A stretch of 64,000 nucleotides of DNA from JACPTG01 sp964504135 (GCA_964504135.1 CAZDCW010000002.1:1-64000); one strand, 5' to 3'. Counted from the first letter of the stretch, positions 23,583-32,121 are shown. Numbers and translations: made by a program. Notes: generated from the sequence alone by a model not told the origin.

Positions 23583-23789
23583 TTATCCAAACTCGACAAC
23601 TATCCTGCTCCTGCTTTCCGGGTATATTTTTACAGGCTTGCCTTTTTTTATGTCCATGAAGTCAATTATCCTTTTGGGCAGCAGGACATAGGGCTTTACA
23701 ATTGCCTTTAGTTCCCCTTTCCCGCAAATGTAGCAAAAAGTTTGATTATTTCTGCACTTTAATATGACATCATGCAAGAGTCCCAACAT
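23583..23789 (-). CDS. Small protein with CxxC and AbrB-like tail
   Basis: 68 residues from ATG 23789, which is inside the last 20 bases of the upstream gene. A zinc-knuckle-like KCRNNQTFCYICGKG is followed by PYVLLPKRIIDFMDIKKGKP and VKIYPESRSRIVVEF, the pattern of AbrB swapped-hairpin domains. Probably a small DNA-binding or regulatory protein. A longer frame to 23870 overlaps the upstream gene further and is less likely. Confidence 0.5.
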   Translation of the reverse strand: MLGLLHDVILKCRNNQTFCYICGKGELKAIVKPYVLLPKRIIDFMDIKKGKPVKIYPESRSRIVVEFG

Positions 23790-24459
23790 ATTCCAGTATC
23801 CTTGCAGTAGGCTCGATGCTGTTTGGTAAGCCATCCTTTCCGTCACGCTGGTATTTGACAATCTGGTCAAGCTCTATTCTAACAAACTCCCGCCTCGTCG
23901 CCCAAACAATGCCCTGGGAGTGATATACGAATTCATCCCATGGCTGCTCTGCGCCAGCATGGGGATATATCCGAAGCTCTGGAACTCCCCCTATGGCAAC
24001 GCCTTCCCTTATCGCAACGCTTGCGGCAGTCATAAAAGTGCGAAGGTAATGGAAGGGAGCTGGGACAAGGCAGACAGAAGTAATTCCCTGCTCCATTGCC
24101 CAGGGAACCAGCGCCTTAAACTTTGAAAGGGTGTTTACCTTATGCCTGTCTGCTATGGGAACCATCCTGATCCTTTCACTGTTAACATAGTCTGAAAATC
24201 TCCTGTACCAGTTTTCAAAGCCAGGGTATCCGTTGGCCTCTGCCCCGTCCAGAATCAGAAACATCTGTGATAGCCTTTCAAGGCTTTTGGCTCCTGTAAA
24301 GATAGACCACTCATTGTCCTCAGTGTTCGGCACAAGAAAAATCGCATCAACCCTGTCCGGAAGTCCGACCGCCCTGATTCTATAATACACTTCCAGCAGG
24401 TCGTAAAGGCCTCTTGCCTTTGCCTGCTTCTCAATCTCCAATGTAAGGATGTCAGGCAT
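23770..24459 (-). CDS. DUF218-like (YdcF/SanA-type) protein, tentative
   Basis: 229 residues. The sequence has the DUF218 outline: an early RVDAIFLVP strand, a middle RHKVNTLSKFKALV resembling the NT-EN segment, and CLVPAPFHYLRTFMTAASVA resembling the VTS-YHM-RA motif. DUF218 proteins are linked to cell-envelope or vancomycin-type functions in bacteria. No membrane segment is seen. TATA (AAAATATAAGC, about 24480-24490) fits a leaderless ATG. The family call is moderate only. Confidence 0.45.
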   Translation of the reverse strand: MPDILTLEIEKQAKARGLYDLLEVYYRIRAVGLPDRVDAIFLVPNTEDNEWSIFTGAKSLERLSQMFLILDGAEANGYPGFENWYRRFSDYVNSERIRMVPIADRHKVNTLSKFKALVPWAMEQGITSVCLVPAPFHYLRTFMTAASVAIREGVAIGGVPELRIYPHAGAEQPWDEFVYHSQGIVWATRREFVRIELDQIVKYQRDGKDGLPNSIEPTARILEYVGTLA

Positions 24460-24610
24460 TAGGGCGGGAGACTTTTGCTGCTTATATTTTTTTCACAATG
24501 GCTAATGCTGTTGTTCCTTGCTGAGGCAGGCAGATACATCGCCGCTTTCACCACTTATATGTGGCTACAAAATAGAAAGCTTTATATACTTGTCTGCGCA
24601 CGTCCAAAGT

Positions 24611-24820
24611 ATGGCAGATTATGAAGCCCTAAGGCGGGCTGAGGAATTGGTGGCTAGGTATAAGGCTCTGATTGGTGGTTTGGATGAAACTGTCGCTGAC
24701 AACCGGGATGCAATTGAGGAGGGCGAGGAAGCTCTCAGGCAGGCAGGCGATTTGTCCGCAGATGCGCAGGCGCAGTTTAATTCTTTGGTCGAAAGGCTGC
24801 GCGGCTACAGAAGGCCTTAG
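24611..24820 (+). CDS. Small coiled-coil protein
   Basis: 69 residues from ATG 24611: MADYEALRRAEELVARYKAL then a second helix. The product is two amphipathic helices, acidic, with no membrane segment. TATA (TTTATATACTT, about 24579-24589) is about 27 bases upstream, so a leaderless mRNA is likely. Function unknown. Confidence 0.55.
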   Translation: MADYEALRRAEELVARYKALIGGLDETVADNRDAIEEGEEALRQAGDLSADAQAQFNSLVERLRGYRRP

Positions 24821-24863
24821 CGGTTCCAGGCTCCGTAAAGTTTAAACACTGTGTATCATACCC

Positions 24864-25079
24864 ATGGCCAAAAAGACCATATCGCTTACAGAGGAGGCCT
24901 ACAAGCTGCTGCTGAGGAACAAGCGGCCAGGCGAAAGCTTCTCCGAGTTGATTGTGGAAGGCTTTGGCAAAAAGAAACGCCTTCTGGATTATGCCGGGAT
25001 ATGGGAGAGCATGCCTGCTGATGGATGGAAGGAGATTGAGCGCAGGGTTGCAGAGGCGAGAAAAGGAACGATGCAGTAA
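24864..25079 (+). CDS. VapB-type antitoxin without a recognisable toxin
   Basis: 71 residues: MAKKTISLTEEAYKLLLRNK, then GESFSELIVEGFGKKKRLLD, the DUF217/VapB-type antitoxin pattern of beta strand, helix-turn-helix and toxin-binding tail. VapB genes are normally followed by a vapC PIN gene within a few bases; here the next 100 bases hold no PIN-domain frame. TATA (GTTTAAAC, about 24840-24847) precedes the start. Probably an orphan. Confidence 0.75.
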   Translation: MAKKTISLTEEAYKLLLRNKRPGESFSELIVEGFGKKKRLLDYAGIWESMPADGWKEIERRVAEARKGTMQ

Positions 25080-25179
25080 ATTCATGGCATGCCAGCACTT
25101 CTATTTGAACTTACAAAACAAGAAGGCGTTAGCAGAAAAAAGGTAACTTTTTATAGATATTCTGCTTTTTTCTAATTTA

Positions 25180-25314
25180 ATGGAAACAGTTACCATACCC
25201 AGGCAGGAATACTTAAGGCTAAAGCAGCTCGAAGCAATAGACTTTGAGCTTGCAAGGCAGTTTGCAAATAGTCTTGATGACCTGAAAAAGGGCAGGTATA
25301 GGCGCTTGGCTTAG
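25180..25314 (+). CDS. Short antitoxin-like protein
   Basis: 44 residues (METVTIPRQEYLRLKQLEAI then DFELARQFANSLDDLKKGRY), a form common in archaeal antitoxins paired with RelE-type toxins. TATA (TTTTTATAGATAT, about 25148-25160) is about 25 bases before the ATG. The expected downstream toxin on the same strand is absent; a toxin remnant lies on the opposite strand and shares the 3' end. Confidence 0.65.
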   Translation: METVTIPRQEYLRLKQLEAIDFELARQFANSLDDLKKGRYRRLA

Positions 25315-25472
25315 AGTTTTTCAGCAACGGCTCTAAACTCTTTCAGGTTTTCCTTGATATGACCTATTGTAGCCTGTTGATCCTTTTTCCCACTTGCAGC
25401 AACAAGCAGAACCAGCTGTAAATCTTCATAAACCAGGCAATAAATTCTTTTCTCTTTTATCCGCTCATCCGC
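25311..25472 (-). pseudogene. RelE-type toxin remnant, C-terminal half only
   Basis: An open frame of 53 codons beginning right after a stop codon and lacking a start codon. Its product contains IKEKRIYCLVYEDLQLVLLV and KKDQQATIGHIKENLKEFRA, which match the C-terminal half of archaeal RelE-type toxins. The N-terminal half is absent; the next upstream feature is tRNA-Ser. It overlaps the stop codon of the antitoxin-like gene on the other strand. Interpreted as decay or rearrangement. Confidence 0.6.
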
Positions 25473-25493
25473 TTACTTTGTGAAAAAAAAACA

Positions 25494-25587
25494 CGCCGGG
25501 ACTGGGATTTGAACCCAGACGCCCGTGAGGGCCAGGCTTGCGGATAAAATTCCAGGCCTGCGCAATACCAGGTTATGCGATCCCGGC
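25494..25587 (-). tRNA. tRNA-Ser (GGA) with 11-base intron
   Basis: 94-base precursor, 83 mature. Acceptor GCCGGGA/TCCCGGC, anticodon stem CAGGC/GCCTG, variable arm CCC-TCAC-GGG, T arm CTGGG-TTCAAAT-CCCAG, discriminator G. The loop reads CTGGAA, then the intron (25539-25549), then A, giving anticodon GGA at canonical position 37/38. The bulge-helix-bulge is imperfect (one mismatch), so the exact splice positions could shift by a base. Confidence 0.88.
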
Positions 25588-25621
25588 ATAATGATACATA
25601 CGAAATTAATAAACAGTTCAG

Positions 25622-26662
25622 CTAGCCCTTGCCCTTGGACAAATGAACCTTCCTTACAGGTGAGGAAATCTCAATGCCGTTCTTGTCGTATGCCTCCTTA
25701 AGCGCCTTTATAAACTCGTGCATTACAAGATATTTATCCACAAATTTTTCCACGCGCAAAATGACTGAAAAGTTTATGTTGGAATCGCCGAACTCATTGT
25801 ATCTTATGAATGGCTCGAATTCCCTGACAGCTCCCTGGACTGTCTTCTGGGTTTTCCGGGCCACATCCGCAGTTACCTTTTCAACCTCCTTAAGGTCGGA
25901 CTTGTATGAAACACCAACCTTCACCACAACGCTCATCTCAGGCACAGTCAGGTCATAGTTTGTGAGTACGGAGTTGGCAATTTTTGAGTTGGGCACAACA
26001 ATGATATTCCCGGGCAAAGTCTTTATCCGTGTAGTCCTCCAGCCAATATCCTCAATATGCCCTCCAAGGCCATTGTCCAGTTCAATGTAATCCTTCACCC
26101 TTATAGGCTTGTCAGATGCAATGTAAACGCCGCCAAAGAAATTGGAAAGCGTGTCCTGAAGGGCAAGCCCGATTGCCAGGCCTCCAATGCCAAGCGTGGC
26201 AATCAGCGGAGATATCTCAACGTTGAAATGCTTAAGTATAATTATCAGCCCAACCATGTAAATAAAGACGTAAATCGTGTTTATGAAAAGCCGGGGCACG
26301 CCTCCAGCACCACCCCGGGGCGCCAGCCAGGTCTGTATGCCAACTTTCACTATCCGTTGACTTACAAACAAAATCCACAGGATCGCAATTACATAATAAA
26401 TTCCGTCATATATCGCCTTGTTCTGCTGGATAAAAACCGTCCTCTGGGCAGTGAAGAACAGCACCACCAGGACAACTCCCGCCACAAAGGGGGTTCCAAG
26501 GGCGGCCAGCAGCCTGTCATCAAGGTCAGTCTTTGTCTTCTGCGTAAGGCCTTTAATATACTTGGAGAGTATGATGTGGGCCACCTTTGCCAGAACATAA
26601 GCGGCCACCAGGCCAAGCAATACAATCACATACTCGTTGGACGTTACTGAATTGATATCCAT
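25622..26662 (-). CDS. mscS: MscS-family small-conductance mechanosensitive channel
   Basis: 346 residues from ATG 26662. Several N-terminal membrane helices lead to the pore helix GIGGLAIGLALQDTLSN, the MscS signature, followed by the cytoplasmic beta domain (VKDYIELDNGLGGHIEDIGW, RTTRIKTLPGNIIVVPNSKI) and the alpha-beta domain ending in a basic tail. It opens under membrane tension. TATA (TTTATATATTC, about 26681-26691) places transcription at the ATG; an upstream GTG lies too close to the promoter. Confidence 0.92.
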   Translation of the reverse strand: MDINSVTSNEYVIVLLGLVAAYVLAKVAHIILSKYIKGLTQKTKTDLDDRLLAALGTPFVAGVVLVVLFFTAQRTVFIQQNKAIYDGIYYVIAILWILFVSQRIVKVGIQTWLAPRGGAGGVPRLFINTIYVFIYMVGLIIILKHFNVEISPLIATLGIGGLAIGLALQDTLSNFFGGVYIASDKPIRVKDYIELDNGLGGHIEDIGWRTTRIKTLPGNIIVVPNSKIANSVLTNYDLTVPEMSVVVKVGVSYKSDLKEVEKVTADVARKTQKTVQGAVREFEPFIRYNEFGDSNINFSVILRVEKFVDKYLVMHEFIKALKEAYDKNGIEISSPVRKVHLSKGKG

Positions 26663-26703
26663 CCTAATTGTTTTCACCAGCGAATATATAAACTATTGCC
26701 AAG

Positions 26704-28041
26704 CTACTTTAAAACCCCGCTTGCACCAAGCTTTTTCATTATCTTCTTCATGTCCTTTTCAGTTCCGCCCTTGAACATCTTCACCAGCTTCTTGGCCTGC
26801 CTGTATTGCTTTATCAGTTCCCTTATCTCTGCCTGGGGCACTCCTGAGCCTTTTGAGATTCGGGCAGCCCTGTTTGTGTCGATTAGCTCAGGGTCTTCCA
26901 GTTCTTTCTGTGTCATTGAGTCCATTGCTGTCTTCCAGTGCTCAAGCTTGCTTTGCTGGACTTCTATGAGCTCCTTCGGGAGCTTCAGCTGGCCCATGCC
27001 TGGGACCATTTCCATGATTTTGTTAAGCGGCCCCATCTTCTTCATTGCCTGCATCTGGTCGTACAGGTCCAGAAGCGTGAATTCGCCTTTGAGCAGCCTG
27101 CGGCTGAGGTCCTCGGTTTCTTCCTCTGTCATGGCCTCCCTTGCCTTCTCAAGCAGTGCCTCTATGTCGCCCATTCCGAGGAGCCTGCCTACAAAGCCCT
27201 GGGGGTTGAATCTTTCAAGGTCGTCAGCCTTTTCCCCTACGCCAATAAACTTGACAGGCGCGCCTGATGCAGCGCATGCTGTAAGGGCCCCGCCGCCCTT
27301 TGCAGTGCCCTCAAGCTTGGTGATTATTACCCCTGTGATTTTGCTCGCGTCATTGAAAGCCAGTGCCTGCCTTTCAGCAGCCTGGCCTATGTCGGCTGAG
27401 ATGACAAGAAGGGTCTCAGAAGGCCGGATTGTGCTGCTTATTGCCTTAAGCTCACTTATCAGGTCGGCAGAGAGGGCGTCCCTTCCGGCTGTGTCAAAGA
27501 TGACGACGTCAAACTTGTCGTACTCGTTTGCATTGTAAATCCTTATAGGATCCTTTTCCCGGGGGTTTCCGAACACAGGCACGTTGATTTTCTTCCCAAG
27601 CTGTAATAGTTGCTCGTAGGCTGCGGGCCTGTAGACGTCAAGCTGCACAAGTGCCGCCTTCAGGCCCCTTTTCTGGAAGTACAGCGCCAGCTTTCCGGCT
27701 GTTGTTGTCTTTCCTGAGCCGAAAAGGCCGACGAGCATGATGCTGGCAGGTTTCCTGGAGGTGTCAACTGAAGCCTCATCTTCTCCAAGGAACCTTGCAA
27801 GCTCCTCGTAGACTATCTTTACAAGAAGCTCCCTTTTGCTTATTCCCGGAAGTTCCTCCTTCAAAGCCCGCTCCTTAATCCGCTTTGTAAGGTCAAAGAC
27901 AAGCCTTACATTCACGTCAGCAGACAGCAATGCCTTCTGGAGGTCCTTGACAAGCTCATTGACCAGCGTTTCGTCTACAAAGAGGGCCTTTGTTATCCTG
28001 TCAAGGCTTTTCCTCAGCGACTCGCCCAGCCGGTCAAGCAT
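26704..28041 (-). CDS. srp54: Signal recognition particle GTPase SRP54
   Basis: 445 residues. The N domain is followed by the G domain with GLFGSGKTTT (residues 105-114), DTAGRD, and TKLEGTAKGG, and a methionine-rich M domain (GPLNKIMEMVPGMGQ). It binds signal sequences and 7S RNA and docks with FtsY for co-translational secretion. TATA (CTTAAATACG, about 28054-28064) supports the ATG at 28041. Confidence 0.97.
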   Translation of the reverse strand: MLDRLGESLRKSLDRITKALFVDETLVNELVKDLQKALLSADVNVRLVFDLTKRIKERALKEELPGISKRELLVKIVYEELARFLGEDEASVDTSRKPASIMLVGLFGSGKTTTAGKLALYFQKRGLKAALVQLDVYRPAAYEQLLQLGKKINVPVFGNPREKDPIRIYNANEYDKFDVVIFDTAGRDALSADLISELKAISSTIRPSETLLVISADIGQAAERQALAFNDASKITGVIITKLEGTAKGGGALTACAASGAPVKFIGVGEKADDLERFNPQGFVGRLLGMGDIEALLEKAREAMTEEETEDLSRRLLKGEFTLLDLYDQMQAMKKMGPLNKIMEMVPGMGQLKLPKELIEVQQSKLEHWKTAMDSMTQKELEDPELIDTNRAARISKGSGVPQAEIRELIKQYRQAKKLVKMFKGGTEKDMKKIMKKLGASGVLK

Positions 28042-28065
28042 GTCCCCGGGACAGCAGGAGCGTAT

Positions 28066-29490
28066 TTAAGCGTTGTGCAATTGCCGCCTGAAAAAAGAGG
28101 CATTAAGAATTCTTGACATTATTTCAGCTGCTGTCAGGTAATCATCGGCCCTTATGAAGGCTGGAATTCTTCGGCCTGGCCCGGGAAATTCCCTGTCAAG
28201 CTCGAGTTCAGGCAAATCCGCGTTCCTGTCAATCTCGAAGCCAACCAGCGCGTGCTGGCCGATTGCAATCTCCTCAGGACTTCCATATTTGTCCGCAAAA
28301 TAGCAAATTCTTCCAGTGAGACTTTCAACTCTGTGCTGGCTAAGGTATTTTTCTAGGGCACTGCCCTTGCTTAACTTGACATTTTCTGCCAGATATTCAG
28401 GCCTCATATAGAGCCTGACGTTCTCGGCGCCCTTTGAAAACGCAGTCTTGGTTATGGTTGATAGTGGTGTTCCTAAAAGCCTGCCTGCCCAAAAACTGAA
28501 TTCCTGGGCTTGCAAAATGATCAGAGCCTTAAGCCCATCTGAAATATCTGGTGGAAAATCGATGATAAATGAATTCTCAGTGTCACGCAGAGCCCAGTTT
28601 GACCATGCATGGACAAAGTCAGGGAACGCAGGCGTTTTGCTCTTGGAAAGCCATTCCAGGCTTTCTCTGATTTCGGCAGCATCCTGCGCATTGACCAGAA
28701 CCTGGCCATAATTCTGAGCCGCAGGCGACATAGCCTTGGCAGTGGTAAGCGAATCGCAAATGGCAAACCTGCTGTAGCCTGGATACCTGAGGGGGCTGTA
28801 TCTCTCAACCCAATCAAGGAAATTTTGGCCTTCGCCGATTGTCCCGCTTGTGACAGTTCCAATATGGTGGATTCCTGTAATGTGAGCCGCATGCATCAAT
28901 CTTCGCATGCCCTCCTGGTCAGCCTCTGCGAGAAACAGGTCATCATACTCCAGGGTTCCTCTCAAATCATGCACCAGGGCGACCAGGCCACGCACCTCAT
29001 TATGCAGTCTGTCTGCCACGGCTTGGGCAATCTTGTTAATTGCCGCCTCATAGCCCGGATCCGCCAGTCTTTCCAATCTTTTTCTGCTTGGGTCAATGGG
29101 CATAAAGCTGGCGTCATGACTCAGGCGAACGTAAAACCTGGTTTCCTGCCTGCGCTGGTAAAGGCCGCTTTCTGTCTTATCCCACAAGTTAACATTACAG
29201 GGCTCGACATACAGCCCGATTGGGAAAGGCTGTTCAAAACCTTCAGGCCTTGCTTCAAAAAAGGCTGAAGTCTGCTGCGCTAAAAGCTGGTCAATGCCTG
29301 AAAACCCGGAAGCCCGTCCGAGGGCCTGAGCCAGTTTGCCTGCTGTATCAACACCGCCCCCAAGGCCAAGCTTAACTGAGAGGTACTCATTCACAGGATT
29401 AAAATGCAGCCTTGTCCCATCGCTTCCAAAAAGATAGTAGGCAATGGTTCTGCCTGCAGGAGCACGACCAGTAAGAGTCAATGTTGCCAT
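28066..29490 (-). CDS. Hypothetical 474-residue protein
   Basis: Not recognised. The protein looks soluble with mixed alpha/beta content; a conspicuous histidine-containing segment (MHAAHITGIHHIGTV) lies near residue 200. No signal peptide or membrane helix is present. TATA (TTTTTAAAG, about 29511-29519) and ATG 29490 suggest a leaderless mRNA. It lies between SRP54 and glpX and shares no overlap with either, so context gives no functional hint. Confidence 0.55.
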   Translation of the reverse strand: MATLTLTGRAPAGRTIAYYLFGSDGTRLHFNPVNEYLSVKLGLGGGVDTAGKLAQALGRASGFSGIDQLLAQQTSAFFEARPEGFEQPFPIGLYVEPCNVNLWDKTESGLYQRRQETRFYVRLSHDASFMPIDPSRKRLERLADPGYEAAINKIAQAVADRLHNEVRGLVALVHDLRGTLEYDDLFLAEADQEGMRRLMHAAHITGIHHIGTVTSGTIGEGQNFLDWVERYSPLRYPGYSRFAICDSLTTAKAMSPAAQNYGQVLVNAQDAAEIRESLEWLSKSKTPAFPDFVHAWSNWALRDTENSFIIDFPPDISDGLKALIILQAQEFSFWAGRLLGTPLSTITKTAFSKGAENVRLYMRPEYLAENVKLSKGSALEKYLSQHRVESLTGRICYFADKYGSPEEIAIGQHALVGFEIDRNADLPELELDREFPGPGRRIPAFIRADDYLTAAEIMSRILNASFFRRQLHNA

Positions 29491-29604
29491 TATGAAGTGG
29501 TGTACTTATCTTCTTTTTAAAGATTTGTGTTTGCGCGTTTGCTGTGTAGCCAAAGACAAAATATAAAAACAGCATAGGCAAAGCCCAGCGTTGGGGGTGT
29601 ACCT

Positions 29605-30555
29605 ATGGATAGGAATCTTGCTCTTGACTTTGTAAGGGTTACTGAGGAGGCGGCGATAGCCTCTGCGAAATGGCTTGGGAAGGGCGACAAGAATTCTGCA
29701 GACCAGGCAGCGGTCAATCTTATGCGGAAGAGGTTCAATGACATTGACATTGACGCCACCATAGTCATTGGCGAGGGTGAGAGGGATGAGGCGCCTATGC
29801 TGTTCATTGGTGAAAAGGTCGGCAACGGAAAGGGATTAAAGTGGGACATTGCAGTGGACCCCCTTGAGTGCACGAACAGTGTTGCCTATGGCAGGCCAAA
29901 TGCGATTTCTGTGCTCGCGGCCGCTCCAAGGGGAAACCTGCTCGGAGCTCCGGACACCTACATGAATAAGATAGCCGTCGGCCCTGAAGCCCGCGGAAAA
30001 ATAGACCTCGATGCCACGCCTGCGGAAAACATTCAGGCGGTTGCTGATGCCCTGGAAAAGGATGTGGGCGAGGTCACCATCGTGGTGCTTGAGAGGGACA
30101 GGCACCAGCAGCTTATTAGGCAGATAAGGGAGACAGGGGCGAGGATACAGCTGATTCCTGACGGCGATGTGTCAGGGGCTATTGCGCCTTCGCTTGATTA
30201 CTGCGCTGTTGACATGCTGCTTGGCATAGGTGCTGCGCCTGAAGGCGTGCTGGCTGCTGCCGCAATAAGGTGCCTCGGCGGCGAGATGCAGGCGAGGTTT
30301 GCCTTCAAGGATGATGCTGACCGGAAGCGTGCTGAGTCAATGGGCATTAGGGACCCTGAAAAGGTGTTCAGGACAGAGGACCTTGCAAAAGGGGACAATG
30401 TTGTGTTCGCAGCCACAGGAGTTGTCAGCGGCCTGCTGCTGGAAGGCGTGAATTTCACGCGGGATGGCGCGATAACACATTCAATTGTGACCAGGTCAAA
30501 GTCAGGCACTGTAAGGCTAATCAAGGCAACGCACAGGATATCGCACAGCAGGTGA
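29605..30555 (+). CDS. glpX: Fructose-1,6-bisphosphatase, class II (GlpX)
   Basis: 316 residues. RNLALDFVRVTEEAAIASAK, GKGDKNSADQAAV, IVIGEGERDEAPML and AVDPLECTNSVAYGRPNAIS carry the GlpX metal-binding acidic residues. It removes the C1 phosphate from fructose 1,6-bisphosphate in gluconeogenesis. Most archaea use the bifunctional FBP aldolase/phosphatase instead, so a bacterial-type GlpX suggests transfer. It is four bases before the aldolase gene and likely co-transcribed. TATA (AAATATAAAAAC, about 29560-29571) and a G-rich leader precede the start. Confidence 0.93.
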   Translation: MDRNLALDFVRVTEEAAIASAKWLGKGDKNSADQAAVNLMRKRFNDIDIDATIVIGEGERDEAPMLFIGEKVGNGKGLKWDIAVDPLECTNSVAYGRPNAISVLAAAPRGNLLGAPDTYMNKIAVGPEARGKIDLDATPAENIQAVADALEKDVGEVTIVVLERDRHQQLIRQIRETGARIQLIPDGDVSGAIAPSLDYCAVDMLLGIGAAPEGVLAAAAIRCLGGEMQARFAFKDDADRKRAESMGIRDPEKVFRTEDLAKGDNVVFAATGVVSGLLLEGVNFTRDGAITHSIVTRSKSGTVRLIKATHRISHSR

Positions 30556-30559
30556 TACT

Positions 30560-31516
30560 ATGAAAAAGATGGAAAAGGAAGACATGGCAGTCCCGGCAGA
30601 TGTTCCTGCAGCGTCAAGGGCTGCTTACAGGAGCAACTATCATCTTGCTACGCATGGCACAGGCAGGCTCATGCTGTTCGCAGGCGACCAGAAGATAGAG
30701 CACCTGAACGACGACTTTTTCGGCACAGCGGACACGGGCCAGATACCGGTTGACGATGCAGAGCCTGAGCATCTCTTCAGGATAGCCTCGCAGGGAACAA
30801 TCGGCGTGTTCGCAGCGCAGCTCGGCCTGGTTTCAAGATTCGGGCCAAGCTATGATTCAATCCCTTATCTTGTAAAGCTTAACAGCAAGTCTCACCTTGT
30901 AAAGACAGAGCAGAAAGACCCAAACAGCAAGGCAATGTGGACTGCAGACCAGGTGGCTGAGTTCCAGAAAAGCTCAGGCCTAAAAATAGCGGGAATAGGC
31001 TATACAGTGTATCTCGGCAGCGAATTTGAGGGCGAGATGCTTGCAGAGGCGGCGCAGGCAATCCACAGGGCGCACCAGCATGGGATGATATCAGTAATCT
31101 GGATGTATCCCCGCGGCAAGGCAGTGAAGGATGAAAAGGACCCTCACCTGATTGCAGGCGCGGCAGGAACTGCAGCGTGCCTGGGTACAGACTTCACAAA
31201 GGTAAACCCTCCGAAGAAGGAAGGCCATGACTCGGCAGAATTGCTGAAGGAGGCGATAATGGCTGCTGGCCGCACAAAGGTGATTTGCGCAGGGGGAAGC
31301 AGCGTGGACACGAAAAAATTCCTTGAGGGCCTGCACAGGCAGCTCCATGTCGGCGGTGTAAGCGGGAACGCGACAGGAAGGAACATTCACCAGAAGCCAT
31401 TGAAGGAGGCTGTCCGGATGTGCAACGCGATTTCCTCATTGACTTTTGGCGACTATGATGTCGCCAGGGCATTGCGCGTGTATAGCGGCGAGGAGGAGTT
31501 TAAACTTCCTGGATGA
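30560..31516 (+). CDS. fba: Archaeal class I fructose-bisphosphate aldolase (DhnA type)
   Basis: 318 residues. MLFAGDQKIEHLNDDFFG is the N-terminal DQ--EH signature, WMYPRGKAVKDEKDPHLIAG the middle, TDFTKVNPP the segment with the Schiff-base lysine, and VICAGGSSVDTKKFL the phosphate-binding strand of the DhnA barrel. It condenses dihydroxyacetone phosphate and glyceraldehyde 3-phosphate. It follows glpX by four bases, so phosphatase and aldolase act in sequence. It overlaps the next gene by four bases. Confidence 0.92.
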   Translation: MKKMEKEDMAVPADVPAASRAAYRSNYHLATHGTGRLMLFAGDQKIEHLNDDFFGTADTGQIPVDDAEPEHLFRIASQGTIGVFAAQLGLVSRFGPSYDSIPYLVKLNSKSHLVKTEQKDPNSKAMWTADQVAEFQKSSGLKIAGIGYTVYLGSEFEGEMLAEAAQAIHRAHQHGMISVIWMYPRGKAVKDEKDPHLIAGAAGTAACLGTDFTKVNPPKKEGHDSAELLKEAIMAAGRTKVICAGGSSVDTKKFLEGLHRQLHVGGVSGNATGRNIHQKPLKEAVRMCNAISSLTFGDYDVARALRVYSGEEEFKLPG

Positions 31517-31932
31517 TCCCTTCAGAAATGGCAGGTTTTCGCTATCACGGGCAGGTGCCATGCCTTGACGACCTGAGCAACAGGTTCTATGTCCTCGTGC
31601 AGCAGCCCTGTAATGGCACCTATTCCGATGAGCTTGTTTCCTTTCTGAGGCAGCGCTCAGTTTCAGTCGCCGCAGTAGCAGGGGAGATGCGCATCCCTGC
31701 AAGGTTGGGCCTGCTTACAGTCTCAAACACCGAGCTTTACATCCCAGTTGACTCCGCGTACCAAAGGAACAGTTCCTGCCTTATCGGAACAGTGCAGTTA
31801 ACATATGCTGCCGATGCGCATCAGCAGCATTATGCCCTGCTCAGCTTTACGCATCATGCCATGCAGCCAGACAGGTATCCGGGATATAATCATGCACTGG
31901 GCCTGCTTCGGCAGTTCCTGGATGGGGACTAG
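31513..31932 (+). CDS. Hypothetical protein, third gene of the glpX-fba unit
   Basis: 139 residues, not recognised. Start codon overlaps the aldolase stop (ATGA), implying translational coupling to sugar-phosphate genes. The sequence contains several His and Gln residues near HQQHYALLSFTHHAMQ and has no membrane segment. A metabolic or regulatory role is only suggested by position. Confidence 0.55.
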   Translation: MIPSEMAGFRYHGQVPCLDDLSNRFYVLVQQPCNGTYSDELVSFLRQRSVSVAAVAGEMRIPARLGLLTVSNTELYIPVDSAYQRNSSCLIGTVQLTYAADAHQQHYALLSFTHHAMQPDRYPGYNHALGLLRQFLDGD

Positions 31933-31983
31933 CCACAGCGAGCATAACTTTATAAAACCCCTCAAAATAGCAACAGCCCTTGT

Positions 31984-32112
31984 GGGCCGGTAGTTAAATC
32001 TGGTAAGGGAGGCATTCCCCAGAGTAATGCGCCCTTGGCTAGGGTGATCGGACTATGGCGATTATGCCATTTCAGACCCTTAAGGCTCCGGGTTCAAATC
32101 CCGGCCGGTCCA
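31984..32112 (+). tRNA. tRNA-Ala (GGC) with two non-canonical introns
   Basis: 129-base precursor, 74 mature. Acceptor GGGCCGG/CCGGTCC has the G3-U70 pair that identifies alanine tRNA; D stem GTTA/TAAT, anticodon stem CGCCC/GGGTG, loop TTGGCTA, T arm CCGGG-TTCAAAT-CCCGG, discriminator A. Intron 1 (32006-32024) is in the D loop; CTGG pairs with CCAG and bulges TA|A and AG|T mark cuts. Intron 2 (32047-32082) is at 43/44; AGGG pairs with CCCT with bulges TG|A and TA|A. Base 37 is T, which is unusual. TATA (TTTATAAAAC) lies about 30 bases upstream. Confidence 0.8.
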
Positions 32113-32121
32113 CCTTTTTTC

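Noticed and set aside
32035..32121. mazG start inside the tRNA
   Set aside because: The frame upstream of 32122 is tRNA sequence; the MazG domain begins at the ATG at 32122.
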